A stretch of 64,000 nucleotides of DNA from Hyphomicrobium sp. 99 (lineage in GTDB: Bacteria; Pseudomonadota; Alphaproteobacteria; Rhizobiales; Hyphomicrobiaceae). The notes under the pieces were generated by a model. The model did no database searches. It had not been told where the DNA came from and saw nothing but the letters and a program-made list of their open reading frames with translations. Both the position numbers and the translations under genes were made by a program. This document shows, one piece after another, positions 53,340 to 61,928 of the stretch (position 1 is its first letter; the number at the start of each line of letters is the position of its first letter). The stretch lies in contig NZ_KQ031382.1 in NCBI RefSeq assembly GCF_000384335.2, forward strand, positions 3,049,545 through 3,113,544, written 5' to 3'.

Positions 53340-54089
53340 ATGCTCGATCGTGCAGCCTTCCTTCGTCCTATCGCACATCGCGGGCTGCACGATCCAAAGC
53401 GCGGTATCGTCGAGAATACCGGTCTCGCATTCGAGGCTGCGATTAAGGCCGGCTACGGCATCGAATGCGATGTTCGACCAGTCAAGGGCGGCGTTCCAGT
53501 CGTCTTTCATGATGAAACCTTGAACCGGCTCGTCGACGGGCGCGGCCCTCTCGCAGCCGTCAAGGAACGCGACCTACGATCCCTTCGCTATAAGGTCGGG
53601 GGATCCACGATTTTGACGCTGGCAGACCTCCTCGATCTGGTTGGTAGCCGCGTACCGCTGCTCATCGAAATCAAAAGCGAATGGGACCCGCCGGATCGCG
53701 CTTTTCTCGCAAACATCGCGACGCTCGTCTCGAAATATCGCGGTCCCGTTGCGCTGATGTCGTTCGATCCCGATGTGATGCTCGCCGTGCGAAACTTGGC
53801 TCCCGAAATTCCGCGAGGCATTGTTTCGGGAAGCTTCAAGGGTGCCGGTTGGTGGTCACGCAAGATCCACAAGAAACGAGCTTCCGTGCTCCGCAATCTA
53901 CTGGAGTCAGGCCCCGTCGCGCCCGATTTTTACGCTTATCAAGTCGACGCACTGCCAACCCCGGTTACCGAATATGCGCGGCGTGTCTCGGGTCTGCCGC
54001 TTTTCACCTGGACAGTGAGGACACCAAAGCAGCGACGCATCGCTGAAGCTTCCGCAGACGCCATGATATTCGAAGGCTTTCGTCCTTAA
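53340..54089 (+). CDS. Glycerophosphodiester phosphodiesterase (GDPD)
   Basis: 249 residues, TIM-barrel enzyme that cleaves glycerophosphodiesters to glycerol-3-phosphate and an alcohol. The catalytic and metal residues are seen in 'IAHRGLHDPKRGIVENTG', 'GIECDVRPVKGGVPVVFHDE' and 'LLIEIKSEWD'. There is no signal peptide, so it works in the cytoplasm. ATG 53340 lies right behind the ridA stop. Ends with 'PLFTWTVRTPKQ' and 'ADAMIFEGFRP'. Confidence 0.95.
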   Translation: MLDRAAFLRPIAHRGLHDPKRGIVENTGLAFEAAIKAGYGIECDVRPVKGGVPVVFHDETLNRLVDGRGPLAAVKERDLRSLRYKVGGSTILTLADLLDLVGSRVPLLIEIKSEWDPPDRAFLANIATLVSKYRGPVALMSFDPDVMLAVRNLAPEIPRGIVSGSFKGAGWWSRKIHKKRASVLRNLLESGPVAPDFYAYQVDALPTPVTEYARRVSGLPLFTWTVRTPKQRRIAEASADAMIFEGFRP

Positions 54090-54195
54090 CGATAAGATCC
54101 GATCACCGCCCGCCACGCGGATCTGACCTGCCCAAGGTGATTTGGATCTTGCAGAGGAGTTGCGTAAACTTGGCTCTCTCGCAGCAACGGTAAAG

Positions 54196-55368
54196 ATGCC
54201 GATAATCCCCGAGACAGCCGTAAAGCTCGCGCCCTCGATCGCAGCGATCGATGCAGCGCAATGGGATGCTTGCGCCAATCCCGTCCCGGCGACATTCAAT
54301 CCCTTTGTCTCGCACGCCTTCCTGAAGGCGTTGGAAGAGTCGCGCGCCGTTGGCAGCAAAAGCGGCTGGCTACCACGCCATCTCATTCTTGAAGACGAGA
54401 ATGGCGCGATCGCCGCCGCAGCGCCCGCCTATTTGAAATCGCATAGCCAGGGCGAATACGTTTTCGACCACGGATGGGCCGACGCCTACGCGCAAGCAGG
54501 CGGACGCTATTATCCAAAGCTCCAGATCGCAGTGCCGTTCACGCCCGTCCCGGGCCCGCGCCTACTCGTGAAGCCGGGCGCAACGTCCTACGCCGACGAA
54601 CAGGTGATGGCGGCGGCCGCGATCGAGGTCGCGCGCATCGGCGGCCTTTCGTCAGTGCACATGACGTTTCTCAGCGAAGAGGTCGCCACTCGGTTGCAGG
54701 CTCTCGGCTTCCTGACAAGGATCGGCCAGCAGTTCCATTGGCAAAACCAAGGCTACGCCTCGTTCGACGATTTTCTTGGCACCCTGGCCTCGCGCAAACG
54801 CAAGGCAATCAAAAAAGAGCGCCAAGCCGCTCTGTCGCCCGGAATAGAGATCGAGCACGTCACCGGCAGAGGCATAGGCGAGGCTCATTGGGATGCGATG
54901 TTCGCGTTCTACATGGATACCGGAAACCGCAAGTGGGGCCGGCCCTATCTCAATCGCACGTTCTTCTCGCTCCTCGGCCAAGCGATGCCAGAGCGCTGTC
55001 TGCTGGTCTTCGCGAAGCGGCACGGACGCTATATCGCCGGCGCCTTGAACCTCATCGGCGGCGACTGCCTTTATGGCCGCTACTGGGGCGCCGTGGAGCA
55101 CCATCCAGCCCTGCACTTCGAGGTCTGCTATTATCAGGCGATCGAGTACGCCATCGCGCACGGCCTCCCGCGCGTCGAAGCCGGCGCGCAAGGCGAGCAC
55201 AAGCTCGCACGCGGCTATCTTCCGGTCGAAACATTCTCCGCCCACTGGCTCGCCGACCCGGCTCTGGAACGAGCGGTCGAGCGATTCCTCAAGCAAGAGC
55301 GCGAAGCCGTGTCCCGTTTCAATGCCGACTTGACCGAGATGGGCCCCTATCGCAAAGACGAGGCCTGA
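54196..55368 (+). CDS. GNAT/FemAB-like peptidoglycan-recognition family protein (DUF482-type)
   Basis: 390 residues of the proteobacterial family annotated as peptidogalycan biosynthesis or FemAB-type acyltransferase-like. Characteristic segments: 'WDACANPVPATFNPFVSHAFLKALEES', 'GWLPRHLILEDENG' and 'YPKLQIAVPFTPVPGPRLLV', later 'LASRKRKAIKKERQ' and 'GAQGEHKLARGYLPV'. The C-terminal part has the acyltransferase fold. Substrate unproven. ATG 54196 is preferred; TTG 54142 would add 18 residues. The HIT gene follows after 51 bases. Confidence 0.85.
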   Translation: MPIIPETAVKLAPSIAAIDAAQWDACANPVPATFNPFVSHAFLKALEESRAVGSKSGWLPRHLILEDENGAIAAAAPAYLKSHSQGEYVFDHGWADAYAQAGGRYYPKLQIAVPFTPVPGPRLLVKPGATSYADEQVMAAAAIEVARIGGLSSVHMTFLSEEVATRLQALGFLTRIGQQFHWQNQGYASFDDFLGTLASRKRKAIKKERQAALSPGIEIEHVTGRGIGEAHWDAMFAFYMDTGNRKWGRPYLNRTFFSLLGQAMPERCLLVFAKRHGRYIAGALNLIGGDCLYGRYWGAVEHHPALHFEVCYYQAIEYAIAHGLPRVEAGAQGEHKLARGYLPVETFSAHWLADPALERAVERFLKQEREAVSRFNADLTEMGPYRKDEA

Positions 55369-55419
55369 AGCGGTGCCGAGCGAACGGTCGCCGCCCTTTC
55401 AGCAGAGTGGAAGAACATC

Positions 55420-55842
55420 ATGTCGTACGACGCAAACAACATCTTCGGAAAGATCCTGCGCGGCGAAATTCCCTGCCACAAAGTCTACGAGGATGCCGAT
55501 GCGATCGTCTTCATGGATGTGATGCCCCAATCGCCCGGCCACACGCTGGTCGTTCCCAAGGCCCCGTCGCGCAATCTTCTGGACGCCGATCCCGCCGTGC
55601 TCGCTAAGGTCATCCCGCTTGTCCAGAAGGTGGCAACCGCCGCGAAGGCCGCCTTCGATGCCGACGGCATCAGTATCGCGCAATTCAATGAGCACGCCGG
55701 CGGCCAGACCGTCTTCCACCTGCATTTCCACATCATTCCTCGTTACGAGGGCAAGCCGCTACAAATACACGCTCGAAATATGGAAGAGGGCTCCGTGCTG
55801 GCCGCGAACGCTGAAAAGCTCAAAGCAGCCCTCGCCGGTTGA
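55420..55842 (+). CDS. HIT-family (histidine triad) nucleotide-binding protein
   Basis: 140 residues of the Hint branch, which hydrolyses AMP-lysine or related purine nucleoside phosphoramidates. The histidine triad reads 'VFHLHFHIIPR' near residue 100, and 'IFGKILRGEIPCHKVYED' is the typical N-terminus. 'HTLVVPKAPSRNLLD' is also present. ATG 55420 with GGAAG upstream. Same direction as the gene before it. Cytoplasmic dimer in known homologues. Confidence 0.95.
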   Translation: MSYDANNIFGKILRGEIPCHKVYEDADAIVFMDVMPQSPGHTLVVPKAPSRNLLDADPAVLAKVIPLVQKVATAAKAAFDADGISIAQFNEHAGGQTVFHLHFHIIPRYEGKPLQIHARNMEEGSVLAANAEKLKAALAG

Positions 55843-55865
55843 GCCCTAGGCCTCGAGACGACGAA

Positions 55866-56099
55866 CTATCCGGCGACCGTCAGATAACGCCTCAGGGCGC
55901 GGCTGGCGCCCCATACGAGAAAGCTTGCGGCGACGATGATCGCAAGCATCAAAGCCGTGGCTGCCGCGAACTCATTCGCGGCGATGCTGTCGACCGCAAT
56001 AACAATGGCCGCAACAACGCCGATCGCGGCGGGCGCATACCAGCCCGTTCCGATCCAACCGAAAAGTCCCGAGAGAAGCAAAGCCGCAAGCCAAATCAT
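55866..56099 (-). CDS. Small membrane protein, hypothetical
   Basis: 77 residues with two to three membrane helices ('WLAALLLSGLFGWIGTGWY', 'AIGVVAAIVIAVDSIAANE', 'ATALMLAIIVAASFLVWGA') and a short basic end 'SRALRRYLTVAG'. Convergent with the HIT gene with a 23-base gap. No family recognised. The hydrophobic composition and clean start favour a real gene, but the evidence is modest. An antisense frame of similar length exists but looks like a shadow. Confidence 0.55.
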   Translation of the reverse strand: MIWLAALLLSGLFGWIGTGWYAPAAIGVVAAIVIAVDSIAANEFAAATALMLAIIVAASFLVWGASRALRRYLTVAG

Positions 56100-56184
56100 G
56101 CAACCACGCGGGCCGTTAGGCCATCATAACGGTTTCATCGGCGCATAGAGAAGCGGCACGACCCGAAGGCCGTGCCGCTGAAGT

Positions 56185-58641
56185 CTACTCTTCTTTCTTT
56201 TTCCGCGGCACGCTTGGCACCGCACCGGAGCCGTTGGGCTTCTCGCCCTTCTCCTTCGGACCGGGCAACGCCTTCTTCGGCGTCGCGTCCGCAAGAACCG
56301 GCTGCGGAAGATCGTCATCGTCATCCGTTTCTTCGTCTTCCGGCGTTTTGACCTTCTTCGAAGGATCAAGCGGCAGGAAGTCGAACGCCAAAGCCCGGTC
56401 AGGGCCTTTGCCGGAGACGAGAACCTTCACCGTTCCGCCGTTCTCGAGTTTGCCGAACAGCAGTTCCTCGGCGAGCGGCTTCTTGATGTATTCCTGGATC
56501 ACGCGAGACAACGGCCGGGCGCCGAATTTCTCGTCGTAACCCTTCTCTGCAAGCCACCGCGTCGCCTCATCCGACAGCTCGATCGTAACGCCACGATCTG
56601 CGAGTTGCGCCTCGAGCTGGAAGATGAACTTCTCGACGACCTGCGCGATGATCTCGGGCGAGAGGCCCGCGAACGGCACGATGGCATCGAGACGGTTGCG
56701 AAACTCCGGCGTGAAGAGCTTCGTCACGGCTTCCGAATCCTCGCCCTCCCGCTTCGCGCGGTTGAAGCCCATCGGCGGCTTGGCCATGTCGGACGCGCCC
56801 GCGTTCGTCGTCATGATGAGAACGACGTTGCGGAAATCGACCGACTTACCGTTGTGATCCGTCAGCTTGCCGTGGTCCATCACCTGCAAGAGGATGTTGA
56901 ACAGATCCGGATGCGCCTTCTCGATTTCGTCGAGCAGCAGCACCGAATGGGGATGCTGATCGATACCGTCGGTCAAAAGGCCACCCTGATCGAACCCGAC
57001 ATAACCCGGAGGCGCGCCGATCAGACGCGAAACGGTGTGCTTCTCCATGTATTCCGACATATCGAAGCGCAGAAGCTCGACGCCCATCAGGTTGGCGAGC
57101 TGCTTGGCAACTTCGGTTTTGCCAACGCCCGTCGGGCCTGAGAACAGGTAGCAACCGATCGGCTTCTCAGGCTCGCGCAAACCGGCACGCGCCAGCTTGA
57201 TCGCGCTCGAGAGAGCTTCGATAGCTTTGTCCTGGCCGAAAACCAGCCGCTTCAGGTCACGACCGATATGAGCGATGACTTCGGCATCGCTCTTCGTGAC
57301 CGTTTTCGGTGGAATACGCGCCATGACGGCAACGGTCGCCTCGATCTCCTTCGTGGTGATCTTCTTCTTCCGCTTGTTTTCCGGCACAAGCATCTGCGAA
57401 GCGCCCGTCTCGTCGATCACGTCGATCGCCTTGTCCGGAAGCTTCCGGTCGTGAATGTACCGTGCCGACAGCTCGACCGCCGCCTTGATGGCTTCGTTCG
57501 TGTACTTGATCTTGTGATAATCCTCGAAGACCGACTTCAGGCCTTTGAGAATCTCGATCGCGTCCTCGACGGTCGGCTCCTTCACATCGATCTTCTGGAA
57601 CCGGCGCACGAGCGCCCGGTCCTTCTCGAAGTGCTGCCGGTACTCCTTGTACGTCGTCGACCCGATGCAGCGGAGCGTTCCCGATTGCAGCGCAGGCTTC
57701 AACAGGTTCGAAGCGTCCATAGCTCCGCCCGAAGTCGCGCCCGCGCCGATCACGGTGTGGATCTCATCGATAAAGAGAACCGCGCCGGGGAAGGCCTCGA
57801 CCTCTTTCATCACGGCCTTCAACCGCTCCTCGAAATCGCCGCGATAGCGGGTTCCGGCGAGCAGCGCGCCCATGTCGAGCGCAAAGATCGTTGCGCCCTT
57901 GAGCACGTCAGGCACCTGGCCGCCGACAATCTTGCGCGCCAATCCCTCGGCAATAGCCGTTTTACCGACGCCCGGATCGCCGACGAACAATGGATTGTTC
58001 TTCTGGCGGCGGCAGAGCACCTGCACGGTGCGCATCACCTCTTGCTCGCGGCCGATCAACGGATCGATCTTGCCGTCGCGCGCTTTCTTGTTGAGGTTCA
58101 CGCAATACGTGTTCAGCGCATCGCCTGGCTTCTTCTCTTCACCTTCGGTTGCGTTCACGTCGTCATCGACTCCACGAACCGTCCGCGGCTCAAACATGCC
58201 GGGGCGCTTTGCAATCCCATGAGCAATGTACTGAACAGCATCGAAGCGTGTCATTTCCTGTTCTTGCAGGAAATACGCTGCGTGGCTTTCGCGTTCCGAG
58301 AAGATGCCGACGAGCACGTTGGCGCCCGTAACCTCCTCCCGGCCTGACGTCTGGACGTGAACGATCGCCCTCTGCACGACCCGTTGGAACGAGTTCGTGG
58401 GATGAGCGTCGCGCGCTGATTTGGACACGATCGGCTTGAGCTCGGTGTCGAGGTATTCGATCAACCGGGCACGCAATTGCTCGATGTCGACCGAACAAGC
58501 CCGCATAACGGCAGCGGCGTCACGATCATCGACGAGCGCGAGCAGCAAATGCTCTAGCGTCGCAAACTCGTGATGGCGGACGTTTGCATACTGCACAGCG
58601 CGGTGCAGGGAGGCTTCAAGGTTTTTGGAGAGCGATGTCAA
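56185..58641 (-). CDS. clpA: ATP-dependent Clp protease ATP-binding subunit ClpA
   Basis: About 818 residues. ClpA unfolds substrates and feeds them to ClpP. The N-domain has 'LEASLHRAVQYANVRHHEFATLEHLLLALV'; Walker A motifs are 'GDPGVGKTAI' and 'GPTGVGKTE', with 'LLLDEIEKAHPDLFN'. The ClpP-docking IGL/IGF loop reads MGF in 'KPPMGFNRAK'. The C-terminus carries an extra acidic then basic low-complexity tail of about 70 residues. TTG 58641 is chosen: AGGA stands six bases upstream and the family begins there, whereas ATG 58686 would overlap clpS. It lies 7 bases after clpS. Confidence 0.95.
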   Translation of the reverse strand: MTSLSKNLEASLHRAVQYANVRHHEFATLEHLLLALVDDRDAAAVMRACSVDIEQLRARLIEYLDTELKPIVSKSARDAHPTNSFQRVVQRAIVHVQTSGREEVTGANVLVGIFSERESHAAYFLQEQEMTRFDAVQYIAHGIAKRPGMFEPRTVRGVDDDVNATEGEEKKPGDALNTYCVNLNKKARDGKIDPLIGREQEVMRTVQVLCRRQKNNPLFVGDPGVGKTAIAEGLARKIVGGQVPDVLKGATIFALDMGALLAGTRYRGDFEERLKAVMKEVEAFPGAVLFIDEIHTVIGAGATSGGAMDASNLLKPALQSGTLRCIGSTTYKEYRQHFEKDRALVRRFQKIDVKEPTVEDAIEILKGLKSVFEDYHKIKYTNEAIKAAVELSARYIHDRKLPDKAIDVIDETGASQMLVPENKRKKKITTKEIEATVAVMARIPPKTVTKSDAEVIAHIGRDLKRLVFGQDKAIEALSSAIKLARAGLREPEKPIGCYLFSGPTGVGKTEVAKQLANLMGVELLRFDMSEYMEKHTVSRLIGAPPGYVGFDQGGLLTDGIDQHPHSVLLLDEIEKAHPDLFNILLQVMDHGKLTDHNGKSVDFRNVVLIMTTNAGASDMAKPPMGFNRAKREGEDSEAVTKLFTPEFRNRLDAIVPFAGLSPEIIAQVVEKFIFQLEAQLADRGVTIELSDEATRWLAEKGYDEKFGARPLSRVIQEYIKKPLAEELLFGKLENGGTVKVLVSGKGPDRALAFDFLPLDPSKKVKTPEDEETDDDDDLPQPVLADATPKKALPGPKEKGEKPNGSGAVPSVPRKKKEE

Positions 58642-58648
58642 TCGAGTC

Positions 58649-59005
58649 CTACTCTTTCTCCATGGTGCACTGTAGAGGGTGGCCATGCTGCCGCGAAAAG
58701 TCCATGACCTGTGTCACCTTTGTTTCGGCGACCTCATAAGTATAGACGCCGCAAATACCGACTCCTTTGTGGTGGACATGAAGCATGATGCGCGTGGCAT
58801 CCTCTTGTCCCTTATTGAAGAAGCGTTGCAGCACCAGAACCACGAACTCCATCGGCGTGAAGTCGTCATTCAACAGAAGAACTTTATATAGGTTCGGCTT
58901 CTTCGTTTTTGGACGGGTCTTTGTGACGATACCTGTTTTCGACTCGCCATCACCGTCGCCATCGTCGCGACGCGGCCCATCGGGCGGGTCGTTGCTTGCG
59001 GCCAT
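58649..59005 (-). CDS. clpS: ATP-dependent Clp protease adaptor ClpS
   Basis: 118 residues. ClpS delivers N-degron substrates to ClpA. The binding pocket region is '[20 protein letters not shown]', with '[23 protein letters not shown]' and '[13 protein letters not shown]'. A flexible N-terminal stretch rich in Asp/Gly precedes it. ATG 59005 is chosen because known Rhizobiales ClpS proteins begin with a short disordered part; the open frame further upstream is not conserved. First gene of the clpS-clpA operon. Confidence 0.94.
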   Translation of the reverse strand: MAASNDPPDGPRRDDGDGDGESKTGIVTKTRPKTKKPNLYKVLLLNDDFTPMEFVVLVLQRFFNKGQEDATRIMLHVHHKGVGICGVYTYEVAETKVTQVMDFSRQHGHPLQCTMEKE

Positions 59006-59676
59006 GCTATAGGCCGCCAACGAGCGAATACTTTGCTCCGTCTTCATCGCGTGCCTCGGGGAAAACCCGAATCCATCGGATGTTCCCAAAATATCCCGCA
59101 ACAGGGGCATGTTGGAGGCAGAAAGGTAACGCCCGCTTCTCCAAATGCGTGCCCAGCGGGGCACTTCTCTTTCGCGCCAAATGTTCAAGCTAACACCCGT
59201 GTCCATCAAGAGCGCAATATAGGCACGCTGACGAGCAAAAAATAGAACGAGCCGTGTGACGCATTTGGCATTCCCAACAATGAATGACGAAACTCCTTCC
59301 AGGTTCCTGTGCATGCGCTCTTCTCAACAGGAGAAACGCGCCCGACTCACGCGCCTCCCCGAGCCGAAACCCCGGCGAGCCCGTGAAATCGGCGGCACCA
59401 AGATTGCCCGGATGAGATCGCCTTAGCGAGCGAAATTGAGACACCCCGACAGCCTATTTTTACCGTGTTGTTTAACCCTACTGCAGGCCTCGGGCCATAG
59501 ACTTATCGGAGCATCCGCCGGCGCCCAAACCTGAGCGCCCAAAAGGTGCCCAAAAACAGTGCTCTGCTTTCAACCATTGACTGCGGGGCCGCTCACGGGA
59601 GCCTGATCAGGCAAACTCGGGAGACTACGTTGGCAAAGCAACCGCTCGAAATGAGCGGGCAGAGGGAAATAGCGTC
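59006..59676. other. 671-base intergenic region upstream of clpS and the D,D-carboxypeptidase gene
   Basis: Holds the divergent promoters of clpS and the carboxypeptidase gene. The clpS frame stays open to 59314, but codon use and composition do not support coding. No RNA gene, repeat or terminator was recognised, and promoter boxes were not assigned with confidence. Confidence 0.4.
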
Positions 59677-61428
59677 TTGTTTCGACGAGCGTTGGCCTAT
59701 GCGCCGGCTTTTGTAGTTGTGTTCGGTGTGTTCCTCGGAAGCGCAAGCGCCGGGAAAGATCGTCACGCAGCCTTGATCCTTGATGCCAATACGGGCTCCG
59801 TCCTCCACCAGGCGGACGGCGACGCGCTCCGTCATCCGGCATCTCTCACCAAAATGATGACGCTTTATCTGACATTCGAGACGCTCCAGTCCGGACGTCT
59901 GAAGATGTCCGACCGGCTGACGATTTCCGAAGCCGCCGCCGGTGTCGCTCCCTCGAAGCTGGATCTGAAGCCCGGCGAGCAAATCTCGGTCTCGGACGCC
60001 ATCATGGCGGTCATAACGAAATCCGCAAACGACATCGCGGTAGCACTCGCTGAGCGTGTCGGCGGCTCCGAGGGCAACTTCGTTCGCCTGATGAACGCTC
60101 GTGCCCGCGAGATCGGCATGTCAAAAACGCATTTCGAAAATGCTTCCGGTCTTCCAAACGACGACCAGGTCACGACCGCCCGCGATATGGCGACGCTGGC
60201 TCTCCACCTGCAGGACGATTTCCCGAGCTATTTCCCGCTCTTTGCCACGCGCACGTTCGCCTATGGCGGAAAAAACTTCCGCAATCACAATACGATGCTG
60301 AATAGTTTCGCTGGCATTGACGGCATCAAGACAGGCTACACCCGCGCGTCCGGCTTCAACCTCGTGACCTCATGGCGCCGTGGCGATCACCACCTCATCG
60401 GCGTCGTCTTCGGCGGCGACACGGCAGCCGAGCGAAATTCCGAAATGCGTGTTCTTCTGACGCGGATGGCGTCGCGCGCATCTTCCGTCAAAACCCGTAA
60501 GCCCATGCTGCTGGCGAGGCTGAAAAACGAACCCAAGGTGGCCGAACGGCCGGCGACACGGAAGCCGAAACCCCTCCAAGTTGCACAGGCCGCACCCGCT
60601 ACGCCCCGTCAGCCGAGCGCGCAACAGCCCGCTCAAGGTTCTCCAGCGGGCCTTGAGACGCCTGTCCATGTCTTCAAGGTCCGCGCCGTTCCGATCGTAG
60701 AAAAGGCGCGCTCTGTCGCTGCGTCCCCGGAAGAGACGACAGATATGGAAGCGACGGATCGCACACCCGATCGCACTCCGCCGCCATCCCTCAGCACACC
60801 GTCGAGATCCGACCTGACGCGTGTCGCCGACGCGCCCAGCCAAAATGCACCGGCTGAGGACATCGTCCTTCGCCCCTTCGCACCGGCTAATCTCGGAGCT
60901 TCTGAGGGACCGTCAAGCCCGCCCCCGTCGAAGCCTGCGGGTCAGCAGGTTGCCATGCTCGGCACCTCCGATGCTGCGCCAATCGCAGCCCCAGCAGTCG
61001 TCGCAGCGCCTGAACCGGCCATGCGGCCAAAGCAGGCGAAGACCACGAGCGCGGCATCGCATCCCGCGCCCGTGATCCGTGGAATGCCGCCGTCCACACT
61101 CGGCGCCCAGGCTGCTGCTATCCACATGGTTTCAACACAAGGCGGCTACGGCGCCCGGAACACAAGCAAAGCGTCCGGTGGCGGCCGCTATGCCGTGCAG
61201 ATCGGCGCCTATGGCTCGGTCGACGATGCCCAGCGCGCCTTGACGAGCGTCCAGGGACGCGTCGGCAAGCTTTTGGCCGGCGTCCCCTCAGTCACCAACC
61301 CGGCCGTGAAAGACGGTCATCAGGTCTATCGCGCCCGCTTCACGGGCTTCGACGCGAACCGCGCGACAACGACCTGCAATGCCCTACGCCGCCAGTCCGT
61401 CGATTGCTTTGTGATGGCCAGCGAGTGA
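59677..61428 (+). CDS. D-alanyl-D-alanine carboxypeptidase with C-terminal SPOR domain
   Basis: 583 residues, periplasmic penicillin-binding protein of the PBP5/6 type that trims the terminal D-Ala from peptidoglycan. A signal peptide is followed by SxxK in 'RHPASLTKMM', SxN in 'ITKSANDIAVAL' and KTG in 'GIKTGYTRASG'. A long Pro/Ala/Thr-rich linker (about 290-500) precedes a C-terminal SPOR domain ('RYAVQIGAYGSVDDAQRAL', ending in 'VDCFVMASE') that binds denuded septal glycan. Start is TTG 59677, with GAGGG 12 bases upstream. Confidence 0.93.
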   Translation: MFRRALAYAPAFVVVFGVFLGSASAGKDRHAALILDANTGSVLHQADGDALRHPASLTKMMTLYLTFETLQSGRLKMSDRLTISEAAAGVAPSKLDLKPGEQISVSDAIMAVITKSANDIAVALAERVGGSEGNFVRLMNARAREIGMSKTHFENASGLPNDDQVTTARDMATLALHLQDDFPSYFPLFATRTFAYGGKNFRNHNTMLNSFAGIDGIKTGYTRASGFNLVTSWRRGDHHLIGVVFGGDTAAERNSEMRVLLTRMASRASSVKTRKPMLLARLKNEPKVAERPATRKPKPLQVAQAAPATPRQPSAQQPAQGSPAGLETPVHVFKVRAVPIVEKARSVAASPEETTDMEATDRTPDRTPPPSLSTPSRSDLTRVADAPSQNAPAEDIVLRPFAPANLGASEGPSSPPPSKPAGQQVAMLGTSDAAPIAAPAVVAAPEPAMRPKQAKTTSAASHPAPVIRGMPPSTLGAQAAAIHMVSTQGGYGARNTSKASGGGRYAVQIGAYGSVDDAQRALTSVQGRVGKLLAGVPSVTNPAVKDGHQVYRARFTGFDANRATTTCNALRRQSVDCFVMASE

Positions 61429-61509
61429 CAAACTGAGCGCGTGACAGACTTGCCCGTTGAAGCGGGCAAGTCGTACCATCGCGGGCAACCCTTCAATCAA
61501 GGCTCACCC

Positions 61510-61878
61510 GTGACTGCCAACAATCCTGAATTTCCCAAGCTCGTCCTCTTTCAGGGCGCCCTGCCCGCCCCTGAGGTTTACCGACCCGCGGCGGAGCGCA
61601 TTGTCTCCGGCGATCCGGTCCAGTCCGCGCAAAACCTCTTCCAAAGCCCAGACGGCCGCTTCAACAGCGGCATTTGGAGCAGCGAGCCAGGAACGTGGCG
61701 CGTCGTCTTCAGTGAGAGCGAATTCTGCCACCTGCTCGAGGGCGTCATCATCGTCCGCGGCGACGACGGCTCGGAAGCGACCTTCCGCGCGGGCGACGCA
61801 TTTCTGACGCCCGCAGGCTTCACGGGCACGTGGGAAATCGTTGAGACCGCCAAGAAATTTTATGCGTTTTACGAATAA
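61510..61878 (+). CDS. Cupin-domain protein (DUF861 type)
   Basis: 122 residues in a single cupin barrel similar to the ureidoglycine aminohydrolase-like Cupin_3 group: 'GIWSSEPGTWRVVFSESEFCHLLEG' then 'FRAGDAFLTPAGFTGTWEI'. Metal ligand histidines are few (one in 'CHLLEG'), so enzymatic activity is not assured. GTG 61510 is chosen because AAGG lies seven bases upstream; GTG 61441 would overextend it. Follows the carboxypeptidase gene on the same strand. Function unknown. Confidence 0.85.
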   Translation: MTANNPEFPKLVLFQGALPAPEVYRPAAERIVSGDPVQSAQNLFQSPDGRFNSGIWSSEPGTWRVVFSESEFCHLLEGVIIVRGDDGSEATFRAGDAFLTPAGFTGTWEIVETAKKFYAFYE

Positions 61879-61928
61879 TCATGCGCTCCGGCCGGCTCCG
61901 CGTAGCGGAGTCGGAAGCGCCCAAAGGC

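Noticed and set aside
59006..59314. N-terminal extension of clpS by about 100 residues
   Set aside because: The frame is open, but ClpS proteins do not have such an extension, no ribosome-binding site precedes its first codon, and the composition looks non-coding.
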